The notes: generated from the sequence alone by a model not told the origin. Positions 32,700-41,874 are shown, counted from the first letter of the stretch. The stretch: DNA of 64,000 nt from Ruegeria intermedia (GCF_900129345.1 NZ_FQVK01000013.1:1-64000), one strand, 5' to 3'. Numbers and translations are program-made.

Positions 32700-34439
32700 A
32701 TGACACGTATTCTAGTTGCATTTCTTTTCACGATTTCTTTCGGCCTGCGGGCCGCGATCGCTCAGCAAGGCGCCGACCCCGGCGTCTGGGTTCAGATCGA
32801 GGCGCAGCCCTCGCTGCGCGAGGCGCAGGAACGCGCCCAGGCCTATGCCGGCGCCCTGCCCGACGTGAACGGGTTTCGCCTGAACAGCGGCTGGTACGCC
32901 ATCGTGATCGGCCCCTATCTGCGTGCGGATGCCGAACAGGTTCTGCGCGTCTATCGCGCCGAGCGTCAGATCCCGTCGGACAGTTTCATCACCTTTTCCA
33001 CCGCGCTGGGACAGCAATTCTGGCCCATCGGCGCGAATGTCCTGAACCGGGGCGCCATCACGGCCCCCGTCCAGCCCGAACCCGAACAGCCTCAGGCCGG
33101 CCTGACCCTGCAAGCGTCGGACGAAACCCGCGCCCAGGCTCTGCAATCCGAACGGCGACTGAGCGCGCAGGAGCGCAAGGACCTGCAGACCGCCCTGCAG
33201 GCCGCCGGATTCTACAACGCCACGATCGACGGCGCATTCGGACAGGGCACTCGCCGGTCGATGGCCGACTGGCAGCGGTTCAACGGGTTCGAGCCCACCG
33301 GCGTTCTGACCACCGCACAGCGCAAGGTGCTGATGGATGACTACGATGCGCCGCTCATCAGCGTCGGCATGCAGCGCCATGTCGATGACCGCGCCGGGAT
33401 CTCGATGGACCTGCCGCTGGGTGTCGTGGCCTTTGACCGGTACGAGGCGCCGTTCGCCCATTTCAACCCCACGGGCGATCTGGACGCCCGCGTGTTGTTG
33501 ATCAGCCAGGAGGGCGACAGGAACACGCTGCGCGCCCTCTACGAGGTGATGCAGTCGCTGGAAATCGTCCCGCTCAACGGCCCGCGCGAGATCCGTGGCA
33601 ACCGCTTCTCGATCGAAGGCCGCGGCAACGGGATCGTGTCCCATACCCAGGCCGAGTTGAAGGATGGCCGAATCAAGGGTTTCACCCTAGTCTGGCCCGA
33701 GGGGGACGAGGCCCGCCGGTCGCGCGTTCTGTCCGCCATGACCAACGGCTTTGCCCCGCTGGACGCGGTGCTGGACTCGTCCGCCGGTGTGACGGCCAGC
33801 CAGAGCGTCGATTTGATGTCAGGCCTGCGCATCCGCAAGCCGCGCCTGTCGCGGTCGGGCTTCTTTGCCGACCCCAGCGGGCTGGTCCTGACCGTGGCCG
33901 AGGCCGTCCAGAACTGCGGCCGCATCACTCTGGATGATGATCAGGACCTGGAACTGGCCCACAGCGATCCCGACCTGGGCGTGGCGGTTCTGCGACCGGC
34001 ACGCGATCTGGCGCCGATGGCCGTGGCAGCCCTGAACGACGCGCCGCCGCGACTGCAGTCCGAGGTGGCCGTCGCCGGGTATTCCTATGAAGGCGCGCTG
34101 GGTGCCCCGACGCTGACATTTGGCAAGGTCGCCGACCTGCGCGGCCTGAACGGCGAGTCCGGCGTGACCCGCCTGAGCCTTGCGGCGCAACCGGGGGACG
34201 CCGGCGGGCCGGTCTTTGACGATCACGGCAATGTGGTGGGCCTGTTGCTGCCCACCCGGACCGAAGGCCGCACCCTGCCCCGCGATGTCAGCCTGGCCGC
34301 CGCGGCCGCGCGCCTGCATGACCTGTTGTCAAAAGCAGGCGCCACGGCACAGCCCGCGCAGGAAACCGGACAGGTCTCGCCGGACGAGCTGAACCGACGC
34401 GCGACCGGCATGACGGTTCTGGTGAATTGCTGGGACTGA
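32700..34439 (+). CDS. Exported SPOR / peptidoglycan-binding protein with degenerate trypsin-like domain
   Basis: A 579-residue protein with a signal peptide (about residues 1-22), a SPOR-like region (about 28-100, VWVQIEAQPSLREAQERAQA ... GWYAIVIGPY), a PG_binding_1 domain (about 155-213, LQTALQAAGFYNATIDGAFG), a central unassigned domain, and a C-terminal trypsin-like fold (about 380-545). The catalytic triad is broken: the usual TAAH position is T398-V-A-E401, the serine motif GDSGGP reads GDAGGP (A501), while the Asp position (D425, PDLGVAVL) is kept. It should therefore bind rather than cleave. SPOR and PG-binding modules indicate attachment to the cell wall. The ATG at 32700 leads directly into the signal peptide. 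Confidence 0.85.
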   Translation: MTRILVAFLFTISFGLRAAIAQQGADPGVWVQIEAQPSLREAQERAQAYAGALPDVNGFRLNSGWYAIVIGPYLRADAEQVLRVYRAERQIPSDSFITFSTALGQQFWPIGANVLNRGAITAPVQPEPEQPQAGLTLQASDETRAQALQSERRLSAQERKDLQTALQAAGFYNATIDGAFGQGTRRSMADWQRFNGFEPTGVLTTAQRKVLMDDYDAPLISVGMQRHVDDRAGISMDLPLGVVAFDRYEAPFAHFNPTGDLDARVLLISQEGDRNTLRALYEVMQSLEIVPLNGPREIRGNRFSIEGRGNGIVSHTQAELKDGRIKGFTLVWPEGDEARRSRVLSAMTNGFAPLDAVLDSSAGVTASQSVDLMSGLRIRKPRLSRSGFFADPSGLVLTVAEAVQNCGRITLDDDQDLELAHSDPDLGVAVLRPARDLAPMAVAALNDAPPRLQSEVAVAGYSYEGALGAPTLTFGKVADLRGLNGESGVTRLSLAAQPGDAGGPVFDDHGNVVGLLLPTRTEGRTLPRDVSLAAAAARLHDLLSKAGATAQPAQETGQVSPDELNRRATGMTVLVNCWD

Positions 34440-34461
34440 TCCAGGCCTTGTGAACCGACCG

Positions 34462-34491
34462 AGGGCGCCGCAATTTCATGCGGCGCCCTTT
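34462..34491. terminator. Bidirectional terminator between convergent genes
   Basis: AGGGCGCCGCA and TGCGGCGCCCT form an 11-bp stem with loop ATTTCA, followed by TTT. It serves the upstream gene and could also stop the convergent TPP-enzyme transcript. Confidence 0.8.
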
Positions 34492-34495
34492 GCGG

Positions 34496-36076
34496 TCAAC
34501 CGTTCAGGATATCGGGCGTCACATGAATCAGCGTGGGCCGCGGCGCGTCAAAGGCCGCCCGCACCGCATCCTGCATGTCGGACAATGACGCCAGTGCCGC
34601 CGACAAGGCACCGAACGCCTCGGCCAACTTGCAGAAATCGGGGTTGCGCGCCACCACGGCGTTGGGGGCAATCTGGCTGCTGACCATGCTGTCCTCGATC
34701 TCTTTCAGCTTGCCGTTGTCCCACAGGATGATCGGCAGCGACAGGCCCAGTTCCACCGCAACGCCCAGTTCCTGCATCGTGTAGTGAAAGCCATAGTCCC
34801 CCGCGATCACCGCGGTCGGCTTGCCGCGCCGCGCCACCGCACCGCCGATCCCCGCCGGCAAGGCATAGCCCAGGGTTCCGAACCCGGTCGGATGATGCCA
34901 GTGGCGCGGGAAGGCCATGTCCCAGACCTCTTTCGCCGCATAGGCGAACTGGGTCATGTCGGAATAGATCATCGTGTCGGCCGGCATCGCCGCGCGCAGG
35001 GCATCGGCCACGGGCACGATACCCGGGCGCTCGGCATCGACCTCGGCCCGCCAGCGCGCACGCGCCTCGGCCACCTCGTCGGGGCTCCAGCCGGTTGCGG
35101 GCTTGGCGGCCTCGGTGGCGGCCCAAAGGGCCTGCGCAAAGCTCTCGGCATCGGCCTGCAGCTTGACCGCGGCCCGGTGGCGATCCGACAGCACCTCGGG
35201 GTCCAGATCGACCCGCACCAGCGTTGCCTTGTGGCCCAGATCATCGCGCCACAGATCCACCTCTCCCAACTCGGCCCCGACCGCAATCACCAGATCGGCG
35301 GACCCGATGACCTCGGCGCTGCCCGGACGCGGCAACATGGCGCCGAAATCCAGCGCGTATCCCGTGCCGACCAGCCCCCGGCCGGCATAGGTGGTGAAAC
35401 AGGCCGCGCCCAGATTGGTCAGGATCTGGCGCCACAGGTTCGACCGCGCACCGCCCCCCAAAATGAACAAAGGCCGGCGCGCGATGTTCAGCAGCGACAG
35501 GACCGGGGCGATGTCGGGCGCCAGCGCACGCATCCGCTGCGCGTCCTGGTTGGGAAACGGCGCGGGGTCGGCCTCGGCCTCGAGCCGGCCGATCGGCACC
35601 TGGATATGCTTGGGACGCGGACGCTGCAGCGCGAATTCCTCGAAGGCGCGTTCGATCAGACCATAGGCCGCTTGCGCGTCGTTGGCCTGGCACGACCAGT
35701 CGGCCACGCAGCCCGCGGCGGCGCGCTGATCCTTCATCTGGTGCAACTGGCCTCGCCGGGCCTGGGCTTCGTCCAGGCACGAGGACAGAACCAGCATCGG
35801 CACCGAATCCGTATACCCCTGCCCCATCGGTGTCAGGATATTGCACAGGCCCGGACCGGTGATCACATAGGCCACGCCCGGCTTGCCCGTGGCACGCGCA
35901 TAGCCGTCAGCCATGAAGCCGGCACCCTGTTCGTGCCGGGCAAGGATATGGGCAATGCCCGCCTCTTCGATCCCGCGATACATTTCCTGATTGTGCACGC
36001 CGGGAATGCCGAAGATGACCTCGACCCCCCGATCCCTGAGCATGTGGGAAATCTGCGCGCCCAGTGATCTTTTCAT
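34496..36076 (-). CDS. Thiamine-pyrophosphate-dependent enzyme, acetolactate synthase-like
   Basis: A 526-residue ThDP enzyme with the three-domain decarboxylase fold. The activating glutamate is in ILARHEQGAGFMADGYARATG, the middle FAD/nucleotide-like domain spans about 190-330, and the ThDP/Mg2+ motif is AGDYGFHYTMQELGVAVELGLSLPIILWDN near residues 420-450. It is not next to ilvN or other ilv genes, so the true reaction may differ; similar proteins are often named 5-guanidino-2-oxopentanoate decarboxylase. The start at 36076 overlaps the trkH stop by one base (TGATG), so the two are coupled. A longer frame upstream is an overlap with trkH. Confidence 0.82.
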   Translation of the reverse strand: MKRSLGAQISHMLRDRGVEVIFGIPGVHNQEMYRGIEEAGIAHILARHEQGAGFMADGYARATGKPGVAYVITGPGLCNILTPMGQGYTDSVPMLVLSSCLDEAQARRGQLHQMKDQRAAAGCVADWSCQANDAQAAYGLIERAFEEFALQRPRPKHIQVPIGRLEAEADPAPFPNQDAQRMRALAPDIAPVLSLLNIARRPLFILGGGARSNLWRQILTNLGAACFTTYAGRGLVGTGYALDFGAMLPRPGSAEVIGSADLVIAVGAELGEVDLWRDDLGHKATLVRVDLDPEVLSDRHRAAVKLQADAESFAQALWAATEAAKPATGWSPDEVAEARARWRAEVDAERPGIVPVADALRAAMPADTMIYSDMTQFAYAAKEVWDMAFPRHWHHPTGFGTLGYALPAGIGGAVARRGKPTAVIAGDYGFHYTMQELGVAVELGLSLPIILWDNGKLKEIEDSMVSSQIAPNAVVARNPDFCKLAEAFGALSAALASLSDMQDAVRAAFDAPRPTLIHVTPDILNG

Positions 36077-37548
36077 CAGCCCCTCCAGAACCTTATGGTG
36101 AACAGGACATAGACGGCCATCAATTCCAGCCGCCCGGTCAGCATGCCGAAGGTCAGCAGCCACTTGGCCGTGTCGTTCAGCCCGGCAAAGTTTCCGGCCG
36201 GGCCGATCTGATCGCCCAGTCCGGGGCCGACATTGGCCAGCGCCGTGGCCGCGCCCGAGACGGCGGTGATGAAATCCAACCCGGTCAGCGCCAGTGCCCA
36301 TGACAGCCCGCCCAGCGACAGGGCGAAGAACATGAAAAAGCTCATGACCGAGGTCAGCACGTCGCGGCTGATCGGGCGGCCGTCATATTTGGGGATGAAC
36401 ACCCCATGCGGTGACCGGATGCGCTGAATCTGCGCCTTGATCGAGGCAAACAGCAGCTGATACCGGAACACCTTGATCGAACAGGCGGTCGAGCCCGCAC
36501 ATCCGCCGATCAGCCCGATCATGAAGAACATCATGATCGGAAAACTGCCCCAGGCCATGTAGTCGACGCTGGCATAGCCGGTGCCAGAAATGATCGAGGT
36601 GATGTTGAACAGCGACTCGCGCACCGCCTGTTCCCAATGATGCGGAAAGACCGAAGTCAGGAACACCGCCATCACCACCACCAGCACGGCAATCGTGGCC
36701 AGGAAAACGCGGATCTGGCTGTCCTCCCACAACGAGGTGGTCCGGCCGTTCACGAATTGCACATAGCGCACGAAGGGCAGCGCCGCGAGGATCATGAAAA
36801 CGGATGCCGCATATTCCGCAGGCCCCGAAAAGGTGCCAAAAGAGGCGTCATAGTTCGAAAACCCGCCGGTCGATATCGTCGTCAACGCATGCACCAGCGC
36901 GTCAAAGAAACTCATCCCCAACCCGGCATAGACCAGACCGCAGACAAAGGTCAGAAAGACGTAGATCAGAGAAATCTGTCCCGCGATCTCCTGCGCGCGG
37001 GGCAGGATCTTTCCCATGGTCTCGAACCCTTCCGAGCGGAAGATCTGCATCCCGCCGACCTTGAGCTCGGGCAGGAACACCATGGCGACGACGATGATGC
37101 CGATCCCGCCCAGCCACTGCAGGATTCCGCGCCACAACAGCAATCCGCGCGGCAGGTCGTCCAGCCCGGAAATGACGGTCGAGCCGGTGGTGGTCAGGCC
37201 GGACATCGCCTCGAAATAGGCGTCCACGAAGCGCAGTTCGGTCGCGCCGAAGATGAAGGGGATCGCGCCGAACAGAGGCAGCGCGATCCAGACCGAAGTG
37301 GTCAGAAGAAAGGTCTGACGGATCGTCAGCCCCTCGCCCACGCCGTTGGCGCAGCTCATGGCCAGAACGGTTCCTGTCAGAATCGTGATGATCCCGCTTT
37401 CAAAGAAAACGGTCCATTCGCCCCTGCCTTCGATGATGTCGGCAAGCATGGGCAGCGCCATGGTCGCCCCGAGAATGGCGACCAGCAATCCAATCACATA
37501 TCCGACAGGGCGAAGATCCATCATGGCGCGCAGGGTTGGCGCGCCCAC
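36076..37548 (-). CDS. trkH: Trk-type potassium uptake membrane subunit
   Basis: A 490-residue membrane protein with eight transmembrane segments interleaved with four pore loops of the TrkH/KtrB type. Visible filter-like loops include MSGLTTTGSTVISGLDDLP, ALTTISTGGFSNYD, SIISGTGYASVDYMAW and GAATALANVGPGLGD. It imports K+ with a cytoplasmic TrkA-type regulator, which is not in the window. Starts at 37524 or 37521 (Met9/Met10) are also possible. Its last base is shared with the start of the TPP-enzyme gene. Confidence 0.93.
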   Translation of the reverse strand: MGAPTLRAMMDLRPVGYVIGLLVAILGATMALPMLADIIEGRGEWTVFFESGIITILTGTVLAMSCANGVGEGLTIRQTFLLTTSVWIALPLFGAIPFIFGATELRFVDAYFEAMSGLTTTGSTVISGLDDLPRGLLLWRGILQWLGGIGIIVVAMVFLPELKVGGMQIFRSEGFETMGKILPRAQEIAGQISLIYVFLTFVCGLVYAGLGMSFFDALVHALTTISTGGFSNYDASFGTFSGPAEYAASVFMILAALPFVRYVQFVNGRTTSLWEDSQIRVFLATIAVLVVVMAVFLTSVFPHHWEQAVRESLFNITSIISGTGYASVDYMAWGSFPIMMFFMIGLIGGCAGSTACSIKVFRYQLLFASIKAQIQRIRSPHGVFIPKYDGRPISRDVLTSVMSFFMFFALSLGGLSWALALTGLDFITAVSGAATALANVGPGLGDQIGPAGNFAGLNDTAKWLLTFGMLTGRLELMAVYVLFTIRFWRG

Positions 37549-37576
37549 CCGGAACTGTCAAGCGCAAGACCCGCGA

Positions 37577-38101
37577 TCAGTCCTTGGTTGTGACCTTTGG
37601 CTCAGGCATCGCCGGCGGCTTGGACGGCGCTCGAGTCCGGCGCGGCGCCGGCTTGGCGGATGGGGTTGCCGCGGCCGTCTTCGTCCCGGCGGCAGGTCCG
37701 GATGCCATGGCTGGCTGAACCATCGACGCAGGTTTCGCTCGTTTCTTTTCCGACTTGGACTGCGCAGGTTCCGCCTGTTTGGACACTGGTGGCCGGACGG
37801 GCGCCTTTGAGGCGGCCTTGGGGGTCGACCGTACAGCCACAGCCGGCTTCGCCGCTTTCCGCGTGCGGGTTTTCGGCGCGGGTTTGGCATTTTCTGCCCT
37901 GGCAACCGGCTTGGGTTTGGTTTGGCGTGCGGGTTTCCGGGCGGCGGGCTTTGCTGCGGACGCATCGGCCTGCGCGCCCTGCGGAAGCGCGAATGCTGAA
38001 CGGGCGAAAAGTTCCACAATCTTCATTTGGCTGGACACGACTTGGCCCGCCAGGCGCATGGCAGCGGCTTGAAGCTCAAGCTGATGGGCAATCGGATTCA
38101 T
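37577..38101 (-). CDS. Small protein with long Ala/Lys/Pro-rich tail, unknown function
   Basis: A 174-residue protein. Residues 1-45 (MNPIAHQLELQAAAMRLAGQ ... IVELFARSAFALPQG) look like a phasin-like amphipathic helix; from about 46 to the end the chain is low in complexity, rich in Ala, Lys, Pro, Ser and Arg, resembling histone H1-like tails (KPAARKPARQTKPKP, KTRTRKAAK). No catalytic motif is visible. A DNA-binding or granule-coating role is possible but unproven. ATG at 38101 with CAGGAGAG ahead is chosen over an earlier start at 38164. Confidence 0.6.
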   Translation of the reverse strand: MNPIAHQLELQAAAMRLAGQVVSSQMKIVELFARSAFALPQGAQADASAAKPAARKPARQTKPKPVARAENAKPAPKTRTRKAAKPAVAVRSTPKAASKAPVRPPVSKQAEPAQSKSEKKRAKPASMVQPAMASGPAAGTKTAAATPSAKPAPRRTRAPSKPPAMPEPKVTTKD

Positions 38102-38379
38102 TACATGTCTCTCCTGTAAATGCGAAGCAGCCGGAAACCTGAGGGGCAAAACCCCTTGCCGCACCGAACCATCGGGCGATCAGAGGCGGGGTGCAGTCCA
38201 AGGCGATGCACGTCTCGGCTTCCTTTCGGGATGGCGCACCCAGCCGTGCGGATGCGCCGATGCTGCATTCAAGAGAATGATACCGCGGAAATGCCGCAGC
38301 CGCAGCAGAATCTGCTGCGATGCGGCGAAAAGGCGCTGAGCGGTCAAATCCCGCGCATTTTTTCAGCAGCTTGCGCCGA

Positions 38380-39483
38380 TCACCCCACGTGGAACAGCGT
38401 CGAAAACAGGCGCGGATCCAGGCTGGATGCGGCGAAAGTCGGGCCTTCGGTCAGGATCGAGACCGCATCATGGCTGTGCAGGCTTTCCTGATGGCTGGCG
38501 ATCACCCGGAAGTCACCCACATGATGATTGGCCTGCAATTCCGCGCAGAACAGACGCGCGGCATCCTCGACGAAAATCGGATTGGCGGCATTCAGTTCGG
38601 CAAAGGCCTGCTCATCCTCGCGCTTGACCATCACCTGGGTTTCGGTAGGCACGGCCCGGCGGCACAAGGCGATCAGGTCTTCGAACCACAAGCAATCGGC
38701 GTCACTGTCGACGACGACCGAGACCCGCGCCACCGACCGTTGCGAATGCGGCGTCGCCAGCTGCCCCCGAACCGACCGGGCGTGTTCGCTGAGCTCCAGC
38801 GAACAGGGACAGGTCGAGGAATAGACATAGTCGAGATGCATGATCTTCTGACGCACGCCGCCTTGTTCGACCAGTTCAAGCGCGATGTCGTAATACTGAT
38901 ATCCTTCCAGCCCCGATCGCAGGCTCTTGACCCGTTCGGGATAGGAAAAGCGCATCTGCAGCCGCGCGTCGAAACTGTCGAGATCGGTCAGATAGTCGCT
39001 CAGCGCGGCTTCCATGACCTCGAAACTGAACGTACGCTCGGCATGTTTGTAGAAGGACCGCATGATCCGGGACATGTTGATGCCCTTTTTCTCGGCCTCC
39101 AGGCTGACGGTGCCCGTGACCGAGGTTTCCAGCGTCAGGTCCGGACCGTTCTTGCTGTGGAAGCGGATCGGCAGGCGGAAATTCGAGATGCCCACGTGCT
39201 GGATTTGCTGTTTCGCACCCCGGATCAGGCTGGACGGGCCGTTCTGGAGATCGGGCAACGCAGCCTTGTAGGCTTCGTCGACTTTGAAGTCTTCGGGGTA
39301 TTCACGTGACATCGAAGGGTAGTTGTCCGGCATCAACCCTGGCACCAAGCGCGCCACGGCTGGGTCAAGCTGGCTGATCTCGGCCGCGCTTGCGCCTTTT
39401 GCCCATTTCCGCAGGACCTTGAGAGCCTCGGCGGCCGCGTCCCGATCCGGTTTTTCGTCCATGTCGCGCGAATGAATGTTCAT
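38380..39483 (-). CDS. folE2: GTP cyclohydrolase I, FolE2 type
   Basis: Converts GTP to dihydroneopterin triphosphate, the first folate step; the FolE2 form works with various metals and often replaces zinc-dependent FolE. The 367-residue product has conserved STCPCSLELSEHARSVRGQL, ATPHSQRSVARVSVVVD and the C-terminal FRVIASHQESLHSHDAVS. The cysteine of STCPCS is the expected metal ligand. No zinc-uptake regulator site is recognisable upstream. Folate partners folB and folP are at 21.0-22.9 kb. Confidence 0.95.
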   Translation of the reverse strand: MNIHSRDMDEKPDRDAAAEALKVLRKWAKGASAAEISQLDPAVARLVPGLMPDNYPSMSREYPEDFKVDEAYKAALPDLQNGPSSLIRGAKQQIQHVGISNFRLPIRFHSKNGPDLTLETSVTGTVSLEAEKKGINMSRIMRSFYKHAERTFSFEVMEAALSDYLTDLDSFDARLQMRFSYPERVKSLRSGLEGYQYYDIALELVEQGGVRQKIMHLDYVYSSTCPCSLELSEHARSVRGQLATPHSQRSVARVSVVVDSDADCLWFEDLIALCRRAVPTETQVMVKREDEQAFAELNAANPIFVEDAARLFCAELQANHHVGDFRVIASHQESLHSHDAVSILTEGPTFAASSLDPRLFSTLFHVG

Positions 39484-39634
39484 CGGCTGCGTATCCTCAG
39501 TGTCGTCAGGCCATCTTTGACCGCGGCGAAAGCCTCAGTCTAACCCGATACGGGTGAGATAGCAGCCCGGATTGAAAAAACCACCGCAAAACCGCCGTTT
39601 CCGAACGGATTGCGCCCTTTTCGCCGGGGCGCCG

Positions 39635-40825
39635 TCAGGCCGCAGCGGCCGCGAGCGCCTGCCGGATATCCGCCAGCAGATCGTCGGCATCCTCGAGCCC
39701 GACGGAAAAGCGGATCAGACCCGGCGTGATGCCCAATTCGTCTTTCTGGGCATCGCTCAGCCGCTGGTGCGTGGTCGTCGCCGGATGGGTTGCGATGGAC
39801 TTGGCATCGCCCAGATTGTTCGAGATCACCGGGATCGTCAGCGCGTTCAGGAACCGGAAGGCCGCGTCCTTGCCCCCCCTGATGTCCAGCGACAGGACCG
39901 TACCGCCCTTGCCCCCCAGTTGCCTTTGCACCAAGGCGTTCTGGGCATGAGATTTCAGACCCGGATACATGATCCGCTCCAGCGTTTCGTGGCCTTCCAG
40001 CGCTTCGGCCAGCTTTTGCGCCGTCTCGGCCTGGGCATTGACCCGCAGCGCCAACGTTTCCAGCCCCTTGAGCATGACCCAGGCGTTGAAGGGGCTCAGC
40101 GCGCCGCCGGTGTGTTTCAGGTAGGGCTCCACCGTGCCGCGGATGAACTCCTTGCCACCAAGGATCACCCCGCCCAGCGCACGGCCCTGCCCGTCGATAT
40201 GCTTGGTCGCCGAATAGACCACCACGTCGGCGCCCTGCGCGATCGCTTGCGAGAACACCGGGGTCGAGAAAACATTGTCGACGATCACCGTGGCCCCCAC
40301 CGCGTGGGCCAGCTCGGCCACGGCCTCGATGTCGATGACCTCGAGCGTCGGGTTGGACATGGATTCGAAGAACACCGCCTTGGTGTCGGGCCGAATCGCC
40401 GCCTTCCACTGGTCCAGATCGGTGCCATCGACGAAAGTCACCTCGACACCATAGCGGGTCAGGATATTCTCCAGGATATACAGGCACGACCCGAACAGCG
40501 CCTTGGCCGAAACCACGTGGTCCCCGGCCTTGAGCATCGAGGTCAGCGCCCCGTTCACCGCCGCCATGCCGGATGCGGTGGCGAATGCGTCCTCGGCCCC
40601 TTCCAGCGCAGCGATGCGCTGCTCGAACATCGACACGGTGGGGTTGCCGTAACGGGCATAGATGAACTCGTCGGGCCCGGATTCGATGAACCGCGCCTCG
40701 GCCTGTTCGGCGGTGTCGTAAACGAAACCCTGTGTCAGGAAGATCGCCTCGCTCACCTCTTTGTATTGACTGCGGCGGATGCCACCATGCACGGCCTTGG
40801 TGCGCTTGCTCCAGCTGTCGCTCAT
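39635..40825 (-). CDS. metZ: O-succinylhomoserine sulfhydrylase
   Basis: PLP enzyme making homocysteine from O-succinylhomoserine and sulfide in methionine synthesis. The 396-residue protein has the fold-type I family features: GFVYDTAEQAEARF, YARYGNPTVSMFEQRIAALEGAE, PLP-lysine in VVYSATKHIDGQGRALGG, and HPATTTHQRLS near the C-terminus. The start at 40825 is preferred because GGAAAGGGACGAG sits just upstream; an ATG at 40900 would put the intrinsic terminator inside the gene. A SAM-II riboswitch and terminator precede the gene, so high S-adenosylmethionine should shut expression down. Confidence 0.94.
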   Translation of the reverse strand: MSDSWSKRTKAVHGGIRRSQYKEVSEAIFLTQGFVYDTAEQAEARFIESGPDEFIYARYGNPTVSMFEQRIAALEGAEDAFATASGMAAVNGALTSMLKAGDHVVSAKALFGSCLYILENILTRYGVEVTFVDGTDLDQWKAAIRPDTKAVFFESMSNPTLEVIDIEAVAELAHAVGATVIVDNVFSTPVFSQAIAQGADVVVYSATKHIDGQGRALGGVILGGKEFIRGTVEPYLKHTGGALSPFNAWVMLKGLETLALRVNAQAETAQKLAEALEGHETLERIMYPGLKSHAQNALVQRQLGGKGGTVLSLDIRGGKDAAFRFLNALTIPVISNNLGDAKSIATHPATTTHQRLSDAQKDELGITPGLIRFSVGLEDADDLLADIRQALAAAAA

Positions 40826-40858
40826 CTCGTCCCTTTCCGCCCCGGAACCCGAGGGCAA

Positions 40859-40897
40859 AGAAAAAACCCCAATCGCGGTCAAGCGAAAGGGGGCTTT
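40859..40897 (-). terminator. Intrinsic terminator between SAM-II aptamer and metZ
   Basis: On the minus strand AAAGCCCC pairs with GGGGTTTT (one G-U) around an inner TCGC/GCGA stem, and TTTTTT follows. Placed 9 bases after the SAM-II aptamer and before the metZ ribosome site, it looks like an attenuation terminator. Confidence 0.75.
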
Positions 40898-40905
40898 CAT
40901 CCTGA

Positions 40906-40961
40906 CCTTTTAGCGGTGTTGTTTAGCGTGGCCCGCAATCCGGTAACAAATCGCCACGTGG
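40906..40961 (-). promoter_or_regulatory. SAM-II riboswitch
   Basis: On the minus strand the P1 stem CGTGGC/GCCACG (40958-40953 with 40932-40927) encloses GATTTGTTACCGGATTGCGG. It is followed by CTAAAC and then CGCTAAAAGG, the single-stranded tracts that fold back as the SAM-II pseudoknot. This fits the metA/metZ-associated SAM-II consensus (CGTGG-GATTTG ... GCCACG-TAAA ... GCTAAAAGG) found in alphaproteobacteria. Confidence 0.9.
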
Positions 40962-41075
40962 TTCCTGCGTTGCCCATATGTCCCGTATCCCGTTGCGTCA
41001 AGACCTGAACCGCCGTCTTCCCCTTGCCGTTCGCCGCAAATGCCTCAAGATCATCCCCAGACCACGGAGGACACG

Positions 41076-41774
41076 ATGGCGGACCCGATCGAGCTTTACT
41101 ACTGGCCCACGCCGAACGGCTGGAAAATCTCCATCGCGCTCGAGGAGATGGGACTGCCCTACACCGTTAACCTGATCGACATCGGCAAGGGCGACCAGTA
41201 CGACCCGAAGTTCCTCAAGATCGCCCCCAACAACAAGATGCCCACCATCATCGACCCCGACGGCCCCGACGGCGCGCCGGTCTCGATCTTCGAAAGCGGC
41301 GCGATCCTGATGTATCTTGCGCGCAAGACCGGGCGGTTCTACGGCGATACCGAGCGCCAGCGGATCGCGGTCGAGGAATGGCTGATGTGGCAGATGGGCG
41401 GCGTCGGCCCGATGGCGGGACAGGCGCATCATTTCCTGAAATACGCGCCCTTCTTCGACCCGCCGCAGGACATCCCCTATGCCAAGGACCGCTACCGCAC
41501 CGAGGTCGCCCGTCTTTATGGCGTGCTGGACCGGCGGCTGGCGGAACACGAATACGTCGCCGGAGACTTCTACTCCATCGCCGACATGGCGATCTGGCCC
41601 TGGGCCAGCCTGTGGGAGGGCCAGCAGCAGACGCTGGAGGACAAACCCCACATGGCCCGGTGGCTCGAGGCCATGGCCGCCCGTCCCGGCGTGCAGGCGG
41701 GGCAGCCCTTGCACGCCGAACTGCGCGGCGATCACCGCAGCAAAGAGGCGCAGGGAGTTTTGTTCAAGAGGTGA
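41076..41774 (+). CDS. Glutathione S-transferase family protein (YghU/Ure2p-like)
   Basis: A 232-residue GST. N-terminal thioredoxin-like domain: IELYYWPTPNGWKISIALEEMGLPY and APNNKMPTIIDPDG with ESGAILMYLARKTG for glutathione binding; C-terminal all-helical domain with AVEEWLMWQMGGVGPM and EYVAGDFYSIADMAIWPW. It resembles the YghU/YfcG group, which act as disulfide-bond reductases. Start ATG at 41076 follows AGGACAC; an earlier ATG (41040) adds 12 residues. Stands alone. Confidence 0.9.
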   Translation: MADPIELYYWPTPNGWKISIALEEMGLPYTVNLIDIGKGDQYDPKFLKIAPNNKMPTIIDPDGPDGAPVSIFESGAILMYLARKTGRFYGDTERQRIAVEEWLMWQMGGVGPMAGQAHHFLKYAPFFDPPQDIPYAKDRYRTEVARLYGVLDRRLAEHEYVAGDFYSIADMAIWPWASLWEGQQQTLEDKPHMARWLEAMAARPGVQAGQPLHAELRGDHRSKEAQGVLFKR

Positions 41775-41874
41775 CAGAGATTGGAGAGATAAGAATGGAA
41801 ATCAGGCATTGACTATGTTGGAGTGAAACTCAAATTTAATCCTCAGCAACGTTTACACGCATTCAAATTGCACA

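Noticed and set aside
40825..40900. An earlier ATG for metZ at 40900.
   Set aside because: It would start within the riboswitch terminator and translate the terminator stem; a better ribosome site precedes 40825.
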